Positions 25,709 to 32,764 of a DNA stretch of 36,689 nucleotides are shown here, piece by piece. The stretch covers positions 809 to 37,497 of the forward strand of contig PLTX01000115.1 of NCBI GenBank assembly GCA_003164675.1, in the 5' to 3' direction. The stretch is from Verrucomicrobiota bacterium (lineage in GTDB: Bacteria > Verrucomicrobiota > Verrucomicrobiia > Palsa-1439). Within the stretch, counting starts at the first letter, position 1. Every line of letters starts with the position of its first letter. The translations under genes were made by a program, and so were the position numbers. A model generated the notes under the pieces. That model worked only from the letters and a program-made list of their open reading frames with translations. It was not told the DNA's origin and ran no database searches.

Positions 25709-27811
25709 TCAGCGGGCGCGGCCGGCAGCGGTTTCCTTCTTAAATAACAGCACGTATCGCTGGGGGATGAACTGGTGCGAGCCAGTCAGACGGAAGCCGT
25801 AGTGTTTCATCTGCGCGATAATCAGTTCCTTGGCGATGTACGGCCCGTGGTACGGGAGCTGGGTGTTTTCTACGAGGGCGTTGTCGGCGATCACCAGTGT
25901 GCCGTCGTCCTTCAAGACCTTCTTGATGCTGTCGATAAAGGCGCTGCGAACCGATTCCGTGGAGGCGGCATAGACGATGTGATAGAGCGAGCACATGAAG
26001 GCAAGATCCACCGGGTTGCTGACGCAGATGCTGTTTGGCTGAGAGATAATTGGCTCGATGTTTGCGACCCCGTATTTCTTCGCGAGGCCCGCGACGTACT
26101 CAACGTGCTTGTCATTGATGTCAAGGGCGTACACCTTCCCCTCCGGTCCGACGAGATCAGCAAACTTGAAGGTGTAGTAACCGGGCCCGCAGCCGATGTC
26201 CGCAACCGCGCTGCCCCGTTTGAGCGGCAGGATCTCCATCATCTTGCTCGTTTTCTCCCAGCCCTCCCGGCGGGGATTGTTGAAAAGGATGAAGTCCTCC
26301 AGGAGGGTCGCGCGCTCCTTCGCGAGGCGCGGATCCTTGTCGTTCATCGGCTCCAAGTGATACTTACGTTTGAGATACTCCTTCAAATTCATGAAGTCGT
26401 TCTCAGCCCAGAACTCATAGTAGCTTGCATTCATCTTGTCCTGGAGCATTGCCTTGCGCGTGTCGTCGCCCGCAAGGAACAGTTCACAAAACCAACGCAG
26501 GGCCGTGTACTCGCCGCCAAAATTCTCCCCCGGCACGATCTTTTCGTAGACATCGACTGCCGCACGCGCGGCGTCACTGTCCTTTTTCTCCAGCATGGTC
26601 AGGATGAGCCGCGCGGCGCGTTTGCCACCCTCCGTAATGTCGAATGAGTCGAGACTGCCAAGGTGGAGAAGCGACGACCGCGACACAATCTGGAGGCAGT
26701 CCGGGTTTTCGGGGGTGACACACACTTGCGCCTGGATCGGTGGCACGGCGGGCATCTCGTCCAGCTTGCGGAAGACGAGCACGTAGCGCTCAGGGATGAA
26801 CTGGTGTTGGGCGACCAAGCGAAACCCATAGTATTTCAACTGCGCGATGACGAGTTCCCGCGCCACGTAGGAACTGCGGTACGGCGGCTCGACGTCGCGC
26901 AGCAGTTCGTTCTCGACCACCACCAGCGTGCCATCCTTCTTAAGCGCCTTGCGGATGCTGTCGATGAACTCATCCTTCACTTTCTCCATCGACGTGGCGT
27001 AAACGATGGCATACCACGAGCACATGAAGGCCATATCCACCTGGTTGGAGAGGCAGATGCTATTCAGGCGGGAGTGGATGGGCTCCACGTTGCCAATCTT
27101 GAACTTGTCGAGCATCCCAGAGAGAAAATCCAGGTGCATTTGGCGCACGTCTATGGCATAAACACGACCCTGCGGGCCGACCTTGTCCGCAAAGCGCATC
27201 GTGTAGAAGCCCGGTCCGCAGCCGATGTCGGCGATCCGGTCGCCCGACTTGAGCCCGAGCACGTCCACGACCTTGCCGGTCTTTTCCCACGCCTCGCGCA
27301 AGGGATTGTGGAAGGTCAGCAGGTCCTCGAGGTGCCCCTCACGTTCGACGACCTTCGAGGGATCCTGATCGGTGAACCTCTTGAACTGGTAACGCCGGTT
27401 AAGATACTCGCGCAGGACGGCAAATTCGTTCGTGGTGAAGTAGTCGAAAAAGCCCTGCGTGTAGCGGTCCGGCAGAAGCTTCGCGAGGTTCTGCTGGGGC
27501 GTCATGAGATATTCGCAGAACCACTTCAGTGCTGCATACTCGCTCCGGAAGGATTCCTTCGGGATGATCTTGTTGTAGACGTCGATTGCCTCTTTGGCGG
27601 CATTAGGGTCCTTCTGCTCGATCGCGTTCATCAGCATTCGCGCCGCCCAGCGGCCACCTTCCGTCGGCTCGAATGCATCGTAGATGCCGATATGCACGAG
27701 CGAGTCTTTTGACGTGATCCGGATGCAGTCGTTCGTCGCCTCATCCGCTCGTGCGTGTCCCGCCCAGATCCCGGTCGCGACCAGAAACAACAGTGTTGTG
27801 GATCGAATCAT
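25709..27811 (-). CDS. Exported, internally duplicated SAM-dependent methyltransferase-like protein
   Basis: 700 aa from ATG 27811, which gives a signal peptide (MIRSTTLLFLVATGIWAGHA, then RA); the frame upstream to 27847 lacks a site. Two homologous halves (about residues 25-345 and 360-690) each contain a helical domain of ~170 residues followed by a class I methyltransferase fold: motif I IADIGCGPGFYTMRFAD (193-) and VADIGCGPGYYTFKFAD (536-), then VYAIDV/VYALDI and KDGTLVV-EN-LL segments. Both copies keep the SAM-binding glycines. A periplasmic location for a SAM enzyme is odd because SAM is cytosolic; the family resembles predicted periplasmic methyltransferases (COG4798-like). Function unknown; coupled to an APC permease. 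Confidence 0.85.
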   Translation of the reverse strand: MIRSTTLLFLVATGIWAGHARADEATNDCIRITSKDSLVHIGIYDAFEPTEGGRWAARMLMNAIEQKDPNAAKEAIDVYNKIIPKESFRSEYAALKWFCEYLMTPQQNLAKLLPDRYTQGFFDYFTTNEFAVLREYLNRRYQFKRFTDQDPSKVVEREGHLEDLLTFHNPLREAWEKTGKVVDVLGLKSGDRIADIGCGPGFYTMRFADKVGPQGRVYAIDVRQMHLDFLSGMLDKFKIGNVEPIHSRLNSICLSNQVDMAFMCSWYAIVYATSMEKVKDEFIDSIRKALKKDGTLVVVENELLRDVEPPYRSSYVARELVIAQLKYYGFRLVAQHQFIPERYVLVFRKLDEMPAVPPIQAQVCVTPENPDCLQIVSRSSLLHLGSLDSFDITEGGKRAARLILTMLEKKDSDAARAAVDVYEKIVPGENFGGEYTALRWFCELFLAGDDTRKAMLQDKMNASYYEFWAENDFMNLKEYLKRKYHLEPMNDKDPRLAKERATLLEDFILFNNPRREGWEKTSKMMEILPLKRGSAVADIGCGPGYYTFKFADLVGPEGKVYALDINDKHVEYVAGLAKKYGVANIEPIISQPNSICVSNPVDLAFMCSLYHIVYAASTESVRSAFIDSIKKVLKDDGTLVIADNALVENTQLPYHGPYIAKELIIAQMKHYGFRLTGSHQFIPQRYVLLFKKETAAGRAR

Positions 27812-28216
27812 ATCTTCATCTCTTCTTTCCGCTCTTGAATGCGACAACCACTTCCGTATTCCGCTTTGCAGTCAAGGAACATGACCTGCGTCGATTGACT
27901 CGCCCGCTTGGACCGGGCGAAACCTTCCATTGTCGAGCATTTCCCGTTTCCAACGCATGAAGTTTTCTGCGGATCAGTGTGCACTGTCAAGCATTCAAAT
28001 TGCGGGAACGTGGTCCACCGTCTGCTCGCCCGCCCACGCGATGTGAGCGCGGCTCGGACACAGGCGGGTAAGGCGCGGGTAGTTCAGCCAGACGCTGGAG
28101 ATTCGAATCGCGTAGTTCAACGAAGTGGCGAGGTGGGCGTTTTTCTGTCATATATTCAGGCGGTGGCAACGACTAATGGGTTGAGTGAACAACAATGTCA
28201 GGCACGGAGCGGGCTG
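27812..28216. other. Divergent intergenic region
   Basis: About 400 bp between the methyltransferase and sigma factor genes, which are transcribed apart, so both promoters lie here. No gene with coding character and no clear promoter pair could be picked by eye. Confidence 0.4.
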
Positions 28217-28777
28217 ATGAACGAGTCCGAAGTGCGGGACCAACTGGAAAAGTGCCATCCGTCGTGCTACGGCTGGGCGTTGAGTTGCTCGTCGCGCGAT
28301 CCGCTGGAGGCCGAGGATGTGTTGCAGACAGCCTATCTGAAGGTTCTGCAGGGCGTGGCCCGATACGACGGACGGTCGGCGTTCAAAACGTGGCTGTTCG
28401 CGGTGATCCGCAGGACGGCCGCTGACGAGCGCCGCCGTCACTGGCTGCGACGCCTGCGGCTGGCGGGATACAAACGAGAGCGCGAACTCAGTTTCCAACC
28501 TGCCGAGCGTGGCGCGCGTCTGGAAGAGTCAGAGATGCTGACGGTCTTCCAAAAAGCGCTGGCGCGGCTGCCCAGACGCCAGCGGGAAGTCCTGCACCTG
28601 GTCTTCTATCAGGACCTCAGCTTGCAGGAAGCGGCCGGAGTCATGGGCGTGACGGTCGGCTCGGCGCGCGCGCATTACGAGCGCGGGAAAGCCCACCTTC
28701 GTGAGTGGCTCAAGCAATCGGAGCAGTTCAATGAATACCGATCAGACAGACAGCAAGCTCAGACATCTTTTCAATGA
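28217..28777 (+). CDS. ECF sigma factor (RNA polymerase sigma-70 family)
   Basis: 186 aa from ATG 28217; the longer frame to 27908 has no sigma-like content. Region 2 is seen in DPLEAEDVLQTAYLKVLQGV and GRSAFKTWLFAVIRRTAADE, region 4 in LPRRQREVLHLVFYQDLSLQ, EAAGVMGVTVGSARAHYERG and KAHLREWLK. There is no sigma 1.1 or region 3, so it is an ECF factor. The short 3' part overlaps the following membrane protein gene by 47 bp. Probably directs transcription of its own operon, including the periplasmic CpxP-like gene. Confidence 0.9.
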   Translation: MNESEVRDQLEKCHPSCYGWALSCSSRDPLEAEDVLQTAYLKVLQGVARYDGRSAFKTWLFAVIRRTAADERRRHWLRRLRLAGYKRERELSFQPAERGARLEESEMLTVFQKALARLPRRQREVLHLVFYQDLSLQEAAGVMGVTVGSARAHYERGKAHLREWLKQSEQFNEYRSDRQQAQTSFQ

Positions 28778-29135
28778 AGTAAGAGGCCAGGATGCGCTAC
28801 GTGCGCCGCCCTTTGGTCCCTTGGTGCGCGTGACGGTTCGCGCCCGGGAGACAATGCCGCGGTTCACACTGCTGCGGTTTTCGGTGGCGGCCTCTGCGGC
28901 CGTGCTGGTTATCTTGGGCGTTTCGTTGGCCTTGTTCTACACAACGACACGCCAGCCGGCGGCGGTTCCGGAGCAATGGGCTGCGCTGTCCAACTGGTGC
29001 GCTTCGAGCGATGGCCTGTTGAACGTGTCGAGCATGCCGTGGGGAGGCGAGATCGTTATGTGGTCGGATTCGTGGATCGCCACGACCTCCTATGTGCCTG
29101 ACACAAACCAAACAAACGGAAAGGAGATCCTATGA
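28731..29135 (+). CDS. Short single-pass membrane protein, likely anti-sigma or sigma-associated
   Basis: 134 aa from ATG 28731, GGAG 7 nt upstream and inside the sigma gene. A cytosolic N-terminus (~50 residues) is followed by a TM helix (about 52-75, FSVAASAAVLVILGVSLALF) and a ~60-residue periplasmic part. The usual HxxxCxxC zinc motif of ZAS anti-sigmas is absent. Position and topology (sigma, then membrane protein, then periplasmic protein) fit an anti-sigma of the CnrY/CpxP-coupled kind, but no sequence motif proves it. Stop overlaps the next start (ATGA). Confidence 0.7.
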   Translation: MNTDQTDSKLRHLFNEVRGQDALRAPPFGPLVRVTVRARETMPRFTLLRFSVAASAAVLVILGVSLALFYTTTRQPAAVPEQWAALSNWCASSDGLLNVSSMPWGGEIVMWSDSWIATTSYVPDTNQTNGKEIL

Positions 29136-29689
29136 ACCTTGAACCCAAAGTGATCGTTGCTGTCCTGCTCATGGCCGGTGCCGTGGTGTGGGCGCAACAG
29201 CCGCCAGCGGGCGGCCCCGGGCCTGTGCCGCAACGTCCGTCGGGGTCGCCGGGAGGCGACTTGATGGCGGAGAACTTCTTCCCACCCGAGTTGGTCATGC
29301 AACACCAGAAGGCTATCGAGTTGAAGAACGATCAGCAGAGCGCCATCAAGGTCGAGATGCAGAAAAGGATGGCACGATTCACTGATCTGCAGTGGGAACA
29401 GCAAGCCGAAATGGAAGCATTGGCGTCGCTTGTCAAACAGGAACCCGTTGACGAACAGCAGGCGCTCGGCGCGCTGGACAAGCTTATGAACACTGAAAAC
29501 GAGATCAAGCGCTCGCATCTGGAGCTGCTGATCAAAGTGAAGAACATTCTCACGCCCGAGCAGCAGGTCAAGCTTCGGGAACTGAGGAAAACAACGTCTC
29601 CGTACCCCTCCAGCGCCGTAACGGGTCTTGGTCCGTCTGTTCCGCCACAAGCGCCTCCGCAGCCGCCGAGCGATTCCTCCCGGCGCTGA
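29132..29689 (+). CDS. CpxP/Spy-like periplasmic protein (LTxxQ family)
   Basis: 185 aa, AAGGAG ribosome site, signal peptide (MNLEPKVIVAVLLMAGAVVWA). The mature protein is mostly helical and Gln/Glu-rich, with an LTPEQQVKLREL segment typical of LTxxQ proteins, and a Pro-rich tail (PPQAPPQPPSD). Such proteins (CpxP, Spy, ZraP, CnrX) sense or chaperone misfolded envelope proteins or metals. Third gene of the ECF operon, likely the periplasmic sensor or effector. No Cys or His cluster that would prove metal binding. Confidence 0.8.
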   Translation: MNLEPKVIVAVLLMAGAVVWAQQPPAGGPGPVPQRPSGSPGGDLMAENFFPPELVMQHQKAIELKNDQQSAIKVEMQKRMARFTDLQWEQQAEMEALASLVKQEPVDEQQALGALDKLMNTENEIKRSHLELLIKVKNILTPEQQVKLRELRKTTSPYPSSAVTGLGPSVPPQAPPQPPSDSSRR

Positions 29690-29783
29690 AAAGCAGTTCC
29701 ATGGCGGCGGGTGCACGAGGTTATCGCTCCGTGGCTGGCGAACACGCCAGAGAGCTCGGTTGACCGTCGGTTTGTTAAACAAA

Positions 29784-29813
29784 GCGACCGTCTGGCCTAA
29801 ACCAGACGGTCGC
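29784..29813. terminator. Perfect 12-bp hairpin between convergent genes
   Basis: GCGACCGTCTGG - CCTAAA - CCAGACGGTCGC. On the minus strand it is followed by a T-rich stretch (TTTGTTT), so it best serves the secreted-protein gene at 29843-30538. It can also end the ECF operon from the other side. Confidence 0.8.
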
Positions 29814-29842
29814 CAAGGGCATTACGAAAACCACCGCGGTTC

Positions 29843-30538
29843 CTAAGGTGCCAACGACCCACTGATCTTGACGGTGGTCAGATCGAAGAAATCACCGTTT
29901 TTGGCTTTCACGTTGTCCTTGGTTTTTTTCGTACCCGTGAGGTCGACGGCGAAGGACGTCGAGGTAGCAACCTTCGTCACCGTGTTGCTGAACGAAACTG
30001 CGGCGGTGGTGTTGCTACAGATGAGCGTCGTCGTGCCGCTAGTCCCGCAGGGGGACATCATGGCAGGCGTGACAGGTATCGAGGGGGTGTTTGTGCTTGT
30101 AGCCGTAGCGATGCCCTTGATCGTAATTCCCAAGCCCTTGGGGCTGGCTTTCAGACTGATGGTCGTTAGCTCAAGGCCGTTCGTCACCACGATCTTCACG
30201 CTCTTCTTGCCCTCCACGAACTTGGGGTCCTGGGCCAATGTGAAAACATTGGTCATTTCACCCACCACGATGCCGACATCGCTGTCTGCTGTAAAATAGT
30301 CCGTCATATCGAAACTCCCGCTGAACGTCTTCGCGGATATGGTGAACGTGATGCGCTGAGAGACATTGCTACCGCAAGTCCAAGTGCCCGATTCTTTTGC
30401 ACAAGTGATTACATCCTGCGCTGTCTGGCTGAGCTTGAAGGAATCAGCGGCTTCCGCTTTGTACGCCACCAAAGCGAATAGCGCGGCTGCCACCGCCAGC
30501 ACGATTGAACTCCGTTTGGTCAAGCTATCTCCGCCCAT
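29843..30538 (-). CDS. Secreted protein of unknown function
   Basis: 231 aa from ATG 30538 (GGAGG 8 nt upstream); the upstream ATG at 30583 is less likely. A signal peptide is visible (about residues 1-31, hydrophobic SSIVLAVAAALFALVAYKAEA). The mature part is rich in Thr, Ser and Val with alternating hydrophobic residues, suggesting beta sheet. Four cysteines form two close pairs (CAKESGTWTC and CGTSGTTTLIC), likely disulphides in the envelope. No family recognised. A monocistronic unit with its own hairpin terminator. Confidence 0.75.
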   Translation of the reverse strand: MGGDSLTKRSSIVLAVAAALFALVAYKAEAADSFKLSQTAQDVITCAKESGTWTCGSNVSQRITFTISAKTFSGSFDMTDYFTADSDVGIVVGEMTNVFTLAQDPKFVEGKKSVKIVVTNGLELTTISLKASPKGLGITIKGIATATSTNTPSIPVTPAMMSPCGTSGTTTLICSNTTAAVSFSNTVTKVATSTSFAVDLTGTKKTKDNVKAKNGDFFDLTTVKISGSLAP

Positions 30539-30722
30539 ATGGTTTTCCTCCACGTTGAGTTGGTTGAACGCTGTAATTAACACGGGTCGCTACCATAGTT
30601 TGAGGTTGCCCGCAAGTAAAAACCTGAGAGTCGTCGGGAACGGGGCGCAAGTTACGCTTTGTGTGGGGTCATGTACTCCGGTGAGCCGTTAGCTGAGATT
30701 CGTTTTATGGGATTAGAGGGAT
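30539..30722. other. Upstream region of the secreted-protein gene
   Basis: Contains its ribosome site and presumably its promoter; no gene seen. The small minus ORF running from 30990 through this area looks non-coding. Confidence 0.4.
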
Positions 30723-30748
30723 TGACCTGCTCCCCTGAAACTGGACCA
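30723..30748 (+). mobile_element. Possible IS3-family terminal sequence (remnant)
   Basis: This 26-bp stretch starts TGACCTGCTCCCCTG and ends with an ACTGGACCA element, the pattern of IS3-family terminal inverted repeats. No second end, direct repeats or transposase could be found in the window. It may be a solo relic or chance. Confidence 0.35.
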
Positions 30749-30963
30749 TTGGCCGAGTGAGTCTTGGCCGCAGCTTCCATTTGGCAGTTTGGTAATCGTC
30801 GGTTTGGAGCGACTTGTTGACCCGCTGTCCGTTCATCTGGTGGGTAGCGTTGTGGCGCCCGCTTGGTTGACTTTCCCGAAGAGTTTGGGCTACGTTTCGG
30901 GGCGTTTGCTTGGTTTGTCAACGACGTTTGTCCAAAGATAGTGCCGCGGAACCAAGACATATC

Positions 30964-31005
30964 GCCCGGGTGGCGGAACGGCAGACGCATCGGACTTAAA
31001 AGCCG
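30964..31005 (+). tRNA. 5' half of a tRNA-Leu(TAA), 3' half missing
   Basis: GCCCGGG acceptor strand, TGGCGGAACGGCAGACGC D-arm and an anticodon loop CTTAAAA (UAA) match the first ~42 bases of bacterial tRNA-Leu. The 3' anticodon stem has a mismatch, and what follows has no long variable arm, no TTCGAATC T-loop and no returning acceptor strand. It is a fragment, presumably left by integration or deletion at the boundary of the AT-rich region. Confidence 0.6.
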
Positions 31006-31061
31006 TTTTTAGGCATTTGTGCTCCCGTTAGCCACGGTATGCTTAAAGCCTCTATGCTTGC

Positions 31062-31086
31062 ACACGCCACTATTTACAAGGCGTGT
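31062..31086. repeat. 7-bp inverted repeat with 11-nt loop
   Basis: ACACGCC (31062-31068) and GGCGTGT (31080-31086). Could be a weak hairpin or a binding site; it lies in the gap between the tRNA fragment and the toxin-antitoxin operon. Confidence 0.35.
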
Positions 31087-31142
31087 AAGGTGGTCTGTTC
31101 GTATGCTCGGCTTAGCACGAGTTCTCCCGTGTTTTGTTGATC

Positions 31143-31168
31143 GGGTTGCAACCACGGGTTGCAACCAC
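31143..31168. repeat. Tandem 13-bp repeat, each with a palindrome
   Basis: GGGTTGCAACCAC occurs twice back to back; each holds the perfect palindrome GGTTGCAACC. The spacing of 13 bp places both on roughly the same DNA face sector. It may be an operator pair upstream of the toxin-antitoxin operon or a decayed repeat. Confidence 0.45.
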
Positions 31169-31238
31169 GGAGTGTAACAAAGTTTGCCACGGGCCCGGAA
31201 TGCAGCGTGGGCGATCAACACGATGGCCGTTGACATAT

Positions 31239-31255
31239 GGTAGCATTATGCTACC
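31239..31255. promoter_or_regulatory. Perfect palindrome before the antitoxin gene
   Basis: GGTAGCATTATGCTACC is an 8-bp inverted repeat around one central base, 8 bp before the antitoxin ATG. It is the kind of operator used in toxin-antitoxin autoregulation. Read as RNA it could also form GGTAGC-ATTAT-GCTACC followed by TTTTTT, a terminator-like shape. TTGACA at 31230-31235 has no good -10 partner. Confidence 0.55.
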
Positions 31256-31263
31256 TTTTTTGC

Positions 31264-31650
31264 ATGAGCCAACCTGTGAAACTTTCAGATGCATTGGTCT
31301 TGGATGCCCGACTGGCCGGGAAAACGGTCGAGCGCTCCATCGCGGGACAAGTGGAATTCTGGGCTAGAATCGGCAGGGCTATTGAGCCGTTGCTTCAGGG
31401 TACGCAGGTGGTCGCCTTGTGTCGTAATGCTGCGACCCACCCGTTGTCCGAATGCCTGAAATCCGTGGATTCGTCTGGCGGTCGCCGCCGCGTGACCGAA
31501 TTTCTCCAAGGACAGCCGTATCCGCACTACGAACCGCACCCGGACCAATCCGGCGTGCTTGTCCGCATTGAAGCGAACGGGAAACGCACGGTCGGGCGAT
31601 TCGTCAACCGCCAGTTCCAATTGGTCAAGGTGAAAGCCGCGCGGGGATGA
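31264..31650 (+). CDS. ParD-like type II antitoxin
   Basis: 128 aa from ATG 31264; ATG 31237 would lie inside the palindrome. The N-terminus (VKLSDALVLDARLAGKTVER followed by SIAGQVEFWARIGRAIE) matches the ParD-like antitoxin family (PF11903-type RHH domain). The C-terminal half is longer than in minimal antitoxins and rich in charged and aromatic residues, presumably toxin-binding. Its stop overlaps the toxin start by 4 bp (ATGA), the usual antitoxin-first order. Likely represses its own promoter through the 31239-31255 palindrome. Confidence 0.8.
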   Translation: MSQPVKLSDALVLDARLAGKTVERSIAGQVEFWARIGRAIEPLLQGTQVVALCRNAATHPLSECLKSVDSSGGRRRVTEFLQGQPYPHYEPHPDQSGVLVRIEANGKRTVGRFVNRQFQLVKVKAARG

Positions 31651-32225
31651 GCCTACCGCTCGACCGCCGCCCGGTCATCGTCGCACTCGCGGGGCCGAAT
31701 GGCGCGGGCAAAACCACTTTCTACCACGCCCATCTTCTACCCGCCGGGCTGCGTTTCGTTAACGCCGACGTACTGGCGCGGGAACTGAATCTTGATCCCT
31801 ACGCGGCTGCGCGCCTGGCCGATGCGCTCCGGCGGCAACTGGTGGACCAACGCGAAAGTTTCGTGTTTGAAACTGTGTTCTCTGATCCGGTCGGCGACAA
31901 GCTAACGTTCCTGAAAGAGGCGGCGGCAACCGGCTACAACGTCGTTCTATGCTTCATTGGAATTTCCGGGCCGGAAGTTTCCGAAGAACGCGTCGCGATG
32001 CGCGTCTCGCAAGGGGGACATGATGTACCCGCTGAAAAGTTAGTCGCGCGATTTCCCCGCACGCTGGTGAACCTCAAGACTGCCATTCGCGACCTCCCGC
32101 ATGTGTGGATTTTCGACAACGACGATCTGCGGACTCCATTTCGTCAAGTGGCTGTTTTCGAACGCGGCCAACAGGTGAAGCTGAATGAGCCGGTGCCCGT
32201 GTGGCTGAAGCCGTTGCTGGCGTAG
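31647..32225 (+). CDS. Zeta-toxin-like P-loop kinase
   Basis: 192 aa. Walker A GPNGAGKTTF (residues 16-25) near the N-terminus, then FVNADVLARELN and SFVFETVFSD, which match zeta toxins and related P-loop kinases, and a basic segment with RVAMRVSQGGHDVPAEKLVAR, the lid region. Zeta/PezT toxins phosphorylate UDP-N-acetylglucosamine and block cell-wall synthesis; that activity is inferred here. Paired with a ParD-like rather than an epsilon antitoxin. The last codons overlap a PEP-CTERM-like remnant on the other strand. Confidence 0.8.
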   Translation: MSLPLDRRPVIVALAGPNGAGKTTFYHAHLLPAGLRFVNADVLARELNLDPYAAARLADALRRQLVDQRESFVFETVFSDPVGDKLTFLKEAAATGYNVVLCFIGISGPEVSEERVAMRVSQGGHDVPAEKLVARFPRTLVNLKTAIRDLPHVWIFDNDDLRTPFRQVAVFERGQQVKLNEPVPVWLKPLLA

Positions 32226-32336
32226 ACCGCCGAGGACTACCCCGATGCCCATGGCCAGCATCACACAGGTCGCAGTCTCCGGGACGGGTTGAAAGGCTAG
32301 GCCGAACGGCTCATTCAGTCCCGAGTTGGCAAAGAC
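32205..32336 (-). pseudogene. C-terminal remnant of a PEP-CTERM protein
   Basis: The minus frame encodes FQPVPETATCVMLAMGIGVV followed by LGGLRQQRLQ: a VPE(P/T) motif, a short hydrophobic helix and a basic end, the sorting signal of exosortase substrates. There is no start or mature domain; upstream sequence is lost and downstream it runs into antisense of the toxin gene. It points to an ancestral locus interrupted by the toxin-antitoxin pair. Confidence 0.6.
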
Positions 32337-32338
32337 AC

Positions 32339-32725
32339 CTACTTGAAAAGCCACCCGACGTAGCCGGCAATGAGGAGAGAAGCTAACCAGAGGATGAATT
32401 TCACCGATGCGCTCAACACGAGCCCGGCAGGTCGCCAGATGTAAATCTTGAAGAACCCTGGAGGGTTCATTAGGCTGTTCCAAGCCTTATCGTCCCCCAA
32501 GTTGAGCTTGAACGCCTCCCTTCCGTCATCAGTGACGGTTGGGACGAGCAGGCCCCGGCTAGCTAGATCGGTGAAGATATTGAATGCCACTGTGTCCGGC
32601 AGCCCGATGGTTTCATGGTGAGGATTATGTTTGGTGAGAACCGCCCAACCCCACCATTGGGCTAGGTTCTGTCGCTCGTGTAGCCACTGTGTGGCCGCTG
32701 CTCGCTGTTTCACATATTCGTTCAT
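32339..32725 (-). CDS. Small protein with C-terminal TM helix, AAA+ cassette
   Basis: 128 aa from ATG 32725, GGGAG 6 nt upstream. The first ~95 residues are soluble and look like a small helical (winged-helix-like) domain: WLHERQNLAQWWGWAVLTKH, TVAFNIFTDLASRGLLVPTV, DDGREAFKLN. A TM helix (about residues 103-126) ends the protein, so it would be tail-anchored in the membrane. No family recognised. It lies 39 bp after the AAA+ gene and is probably the fourth gene of that operon. Confidence 0.7.
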   Translation of the reverse strand: MNEYVKQRAAATQWLHERQNLAQWWGWAVLTKHNPHHETIGLPDTVAFNIFTDLASRGLLVPTVTDDGREAFKLNLGDDKAWNSLMNPPGFFKIYIWRPAGLVLSASVKFILWLASLLIAGYVGWLFK

Positions 32726-32764
32726 TCCAACTCCCGCCGCAGTGTTTCCCGTGCCTGCCAAGGG

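Noticed and set aside
25775..27712. Two long plus-strand frames antisense to the duplicated methyltransferase
   Set aside because: They repeat each other only because the real gene is duplicated; no independent evidence of coding.
28060..28110. GATTCGAATC-like T-loop sequence suggesting a tRNA
   Set aside because: No acceptor or anticodon arms can be drawn around it.
31230..31235. TTGACA as -35 box of the toxin-antitoxin promoter
   Set aside because: No acceptable -10 hexamer is found 16-18 bp downstream; the only AT-rich candidate lies too close.
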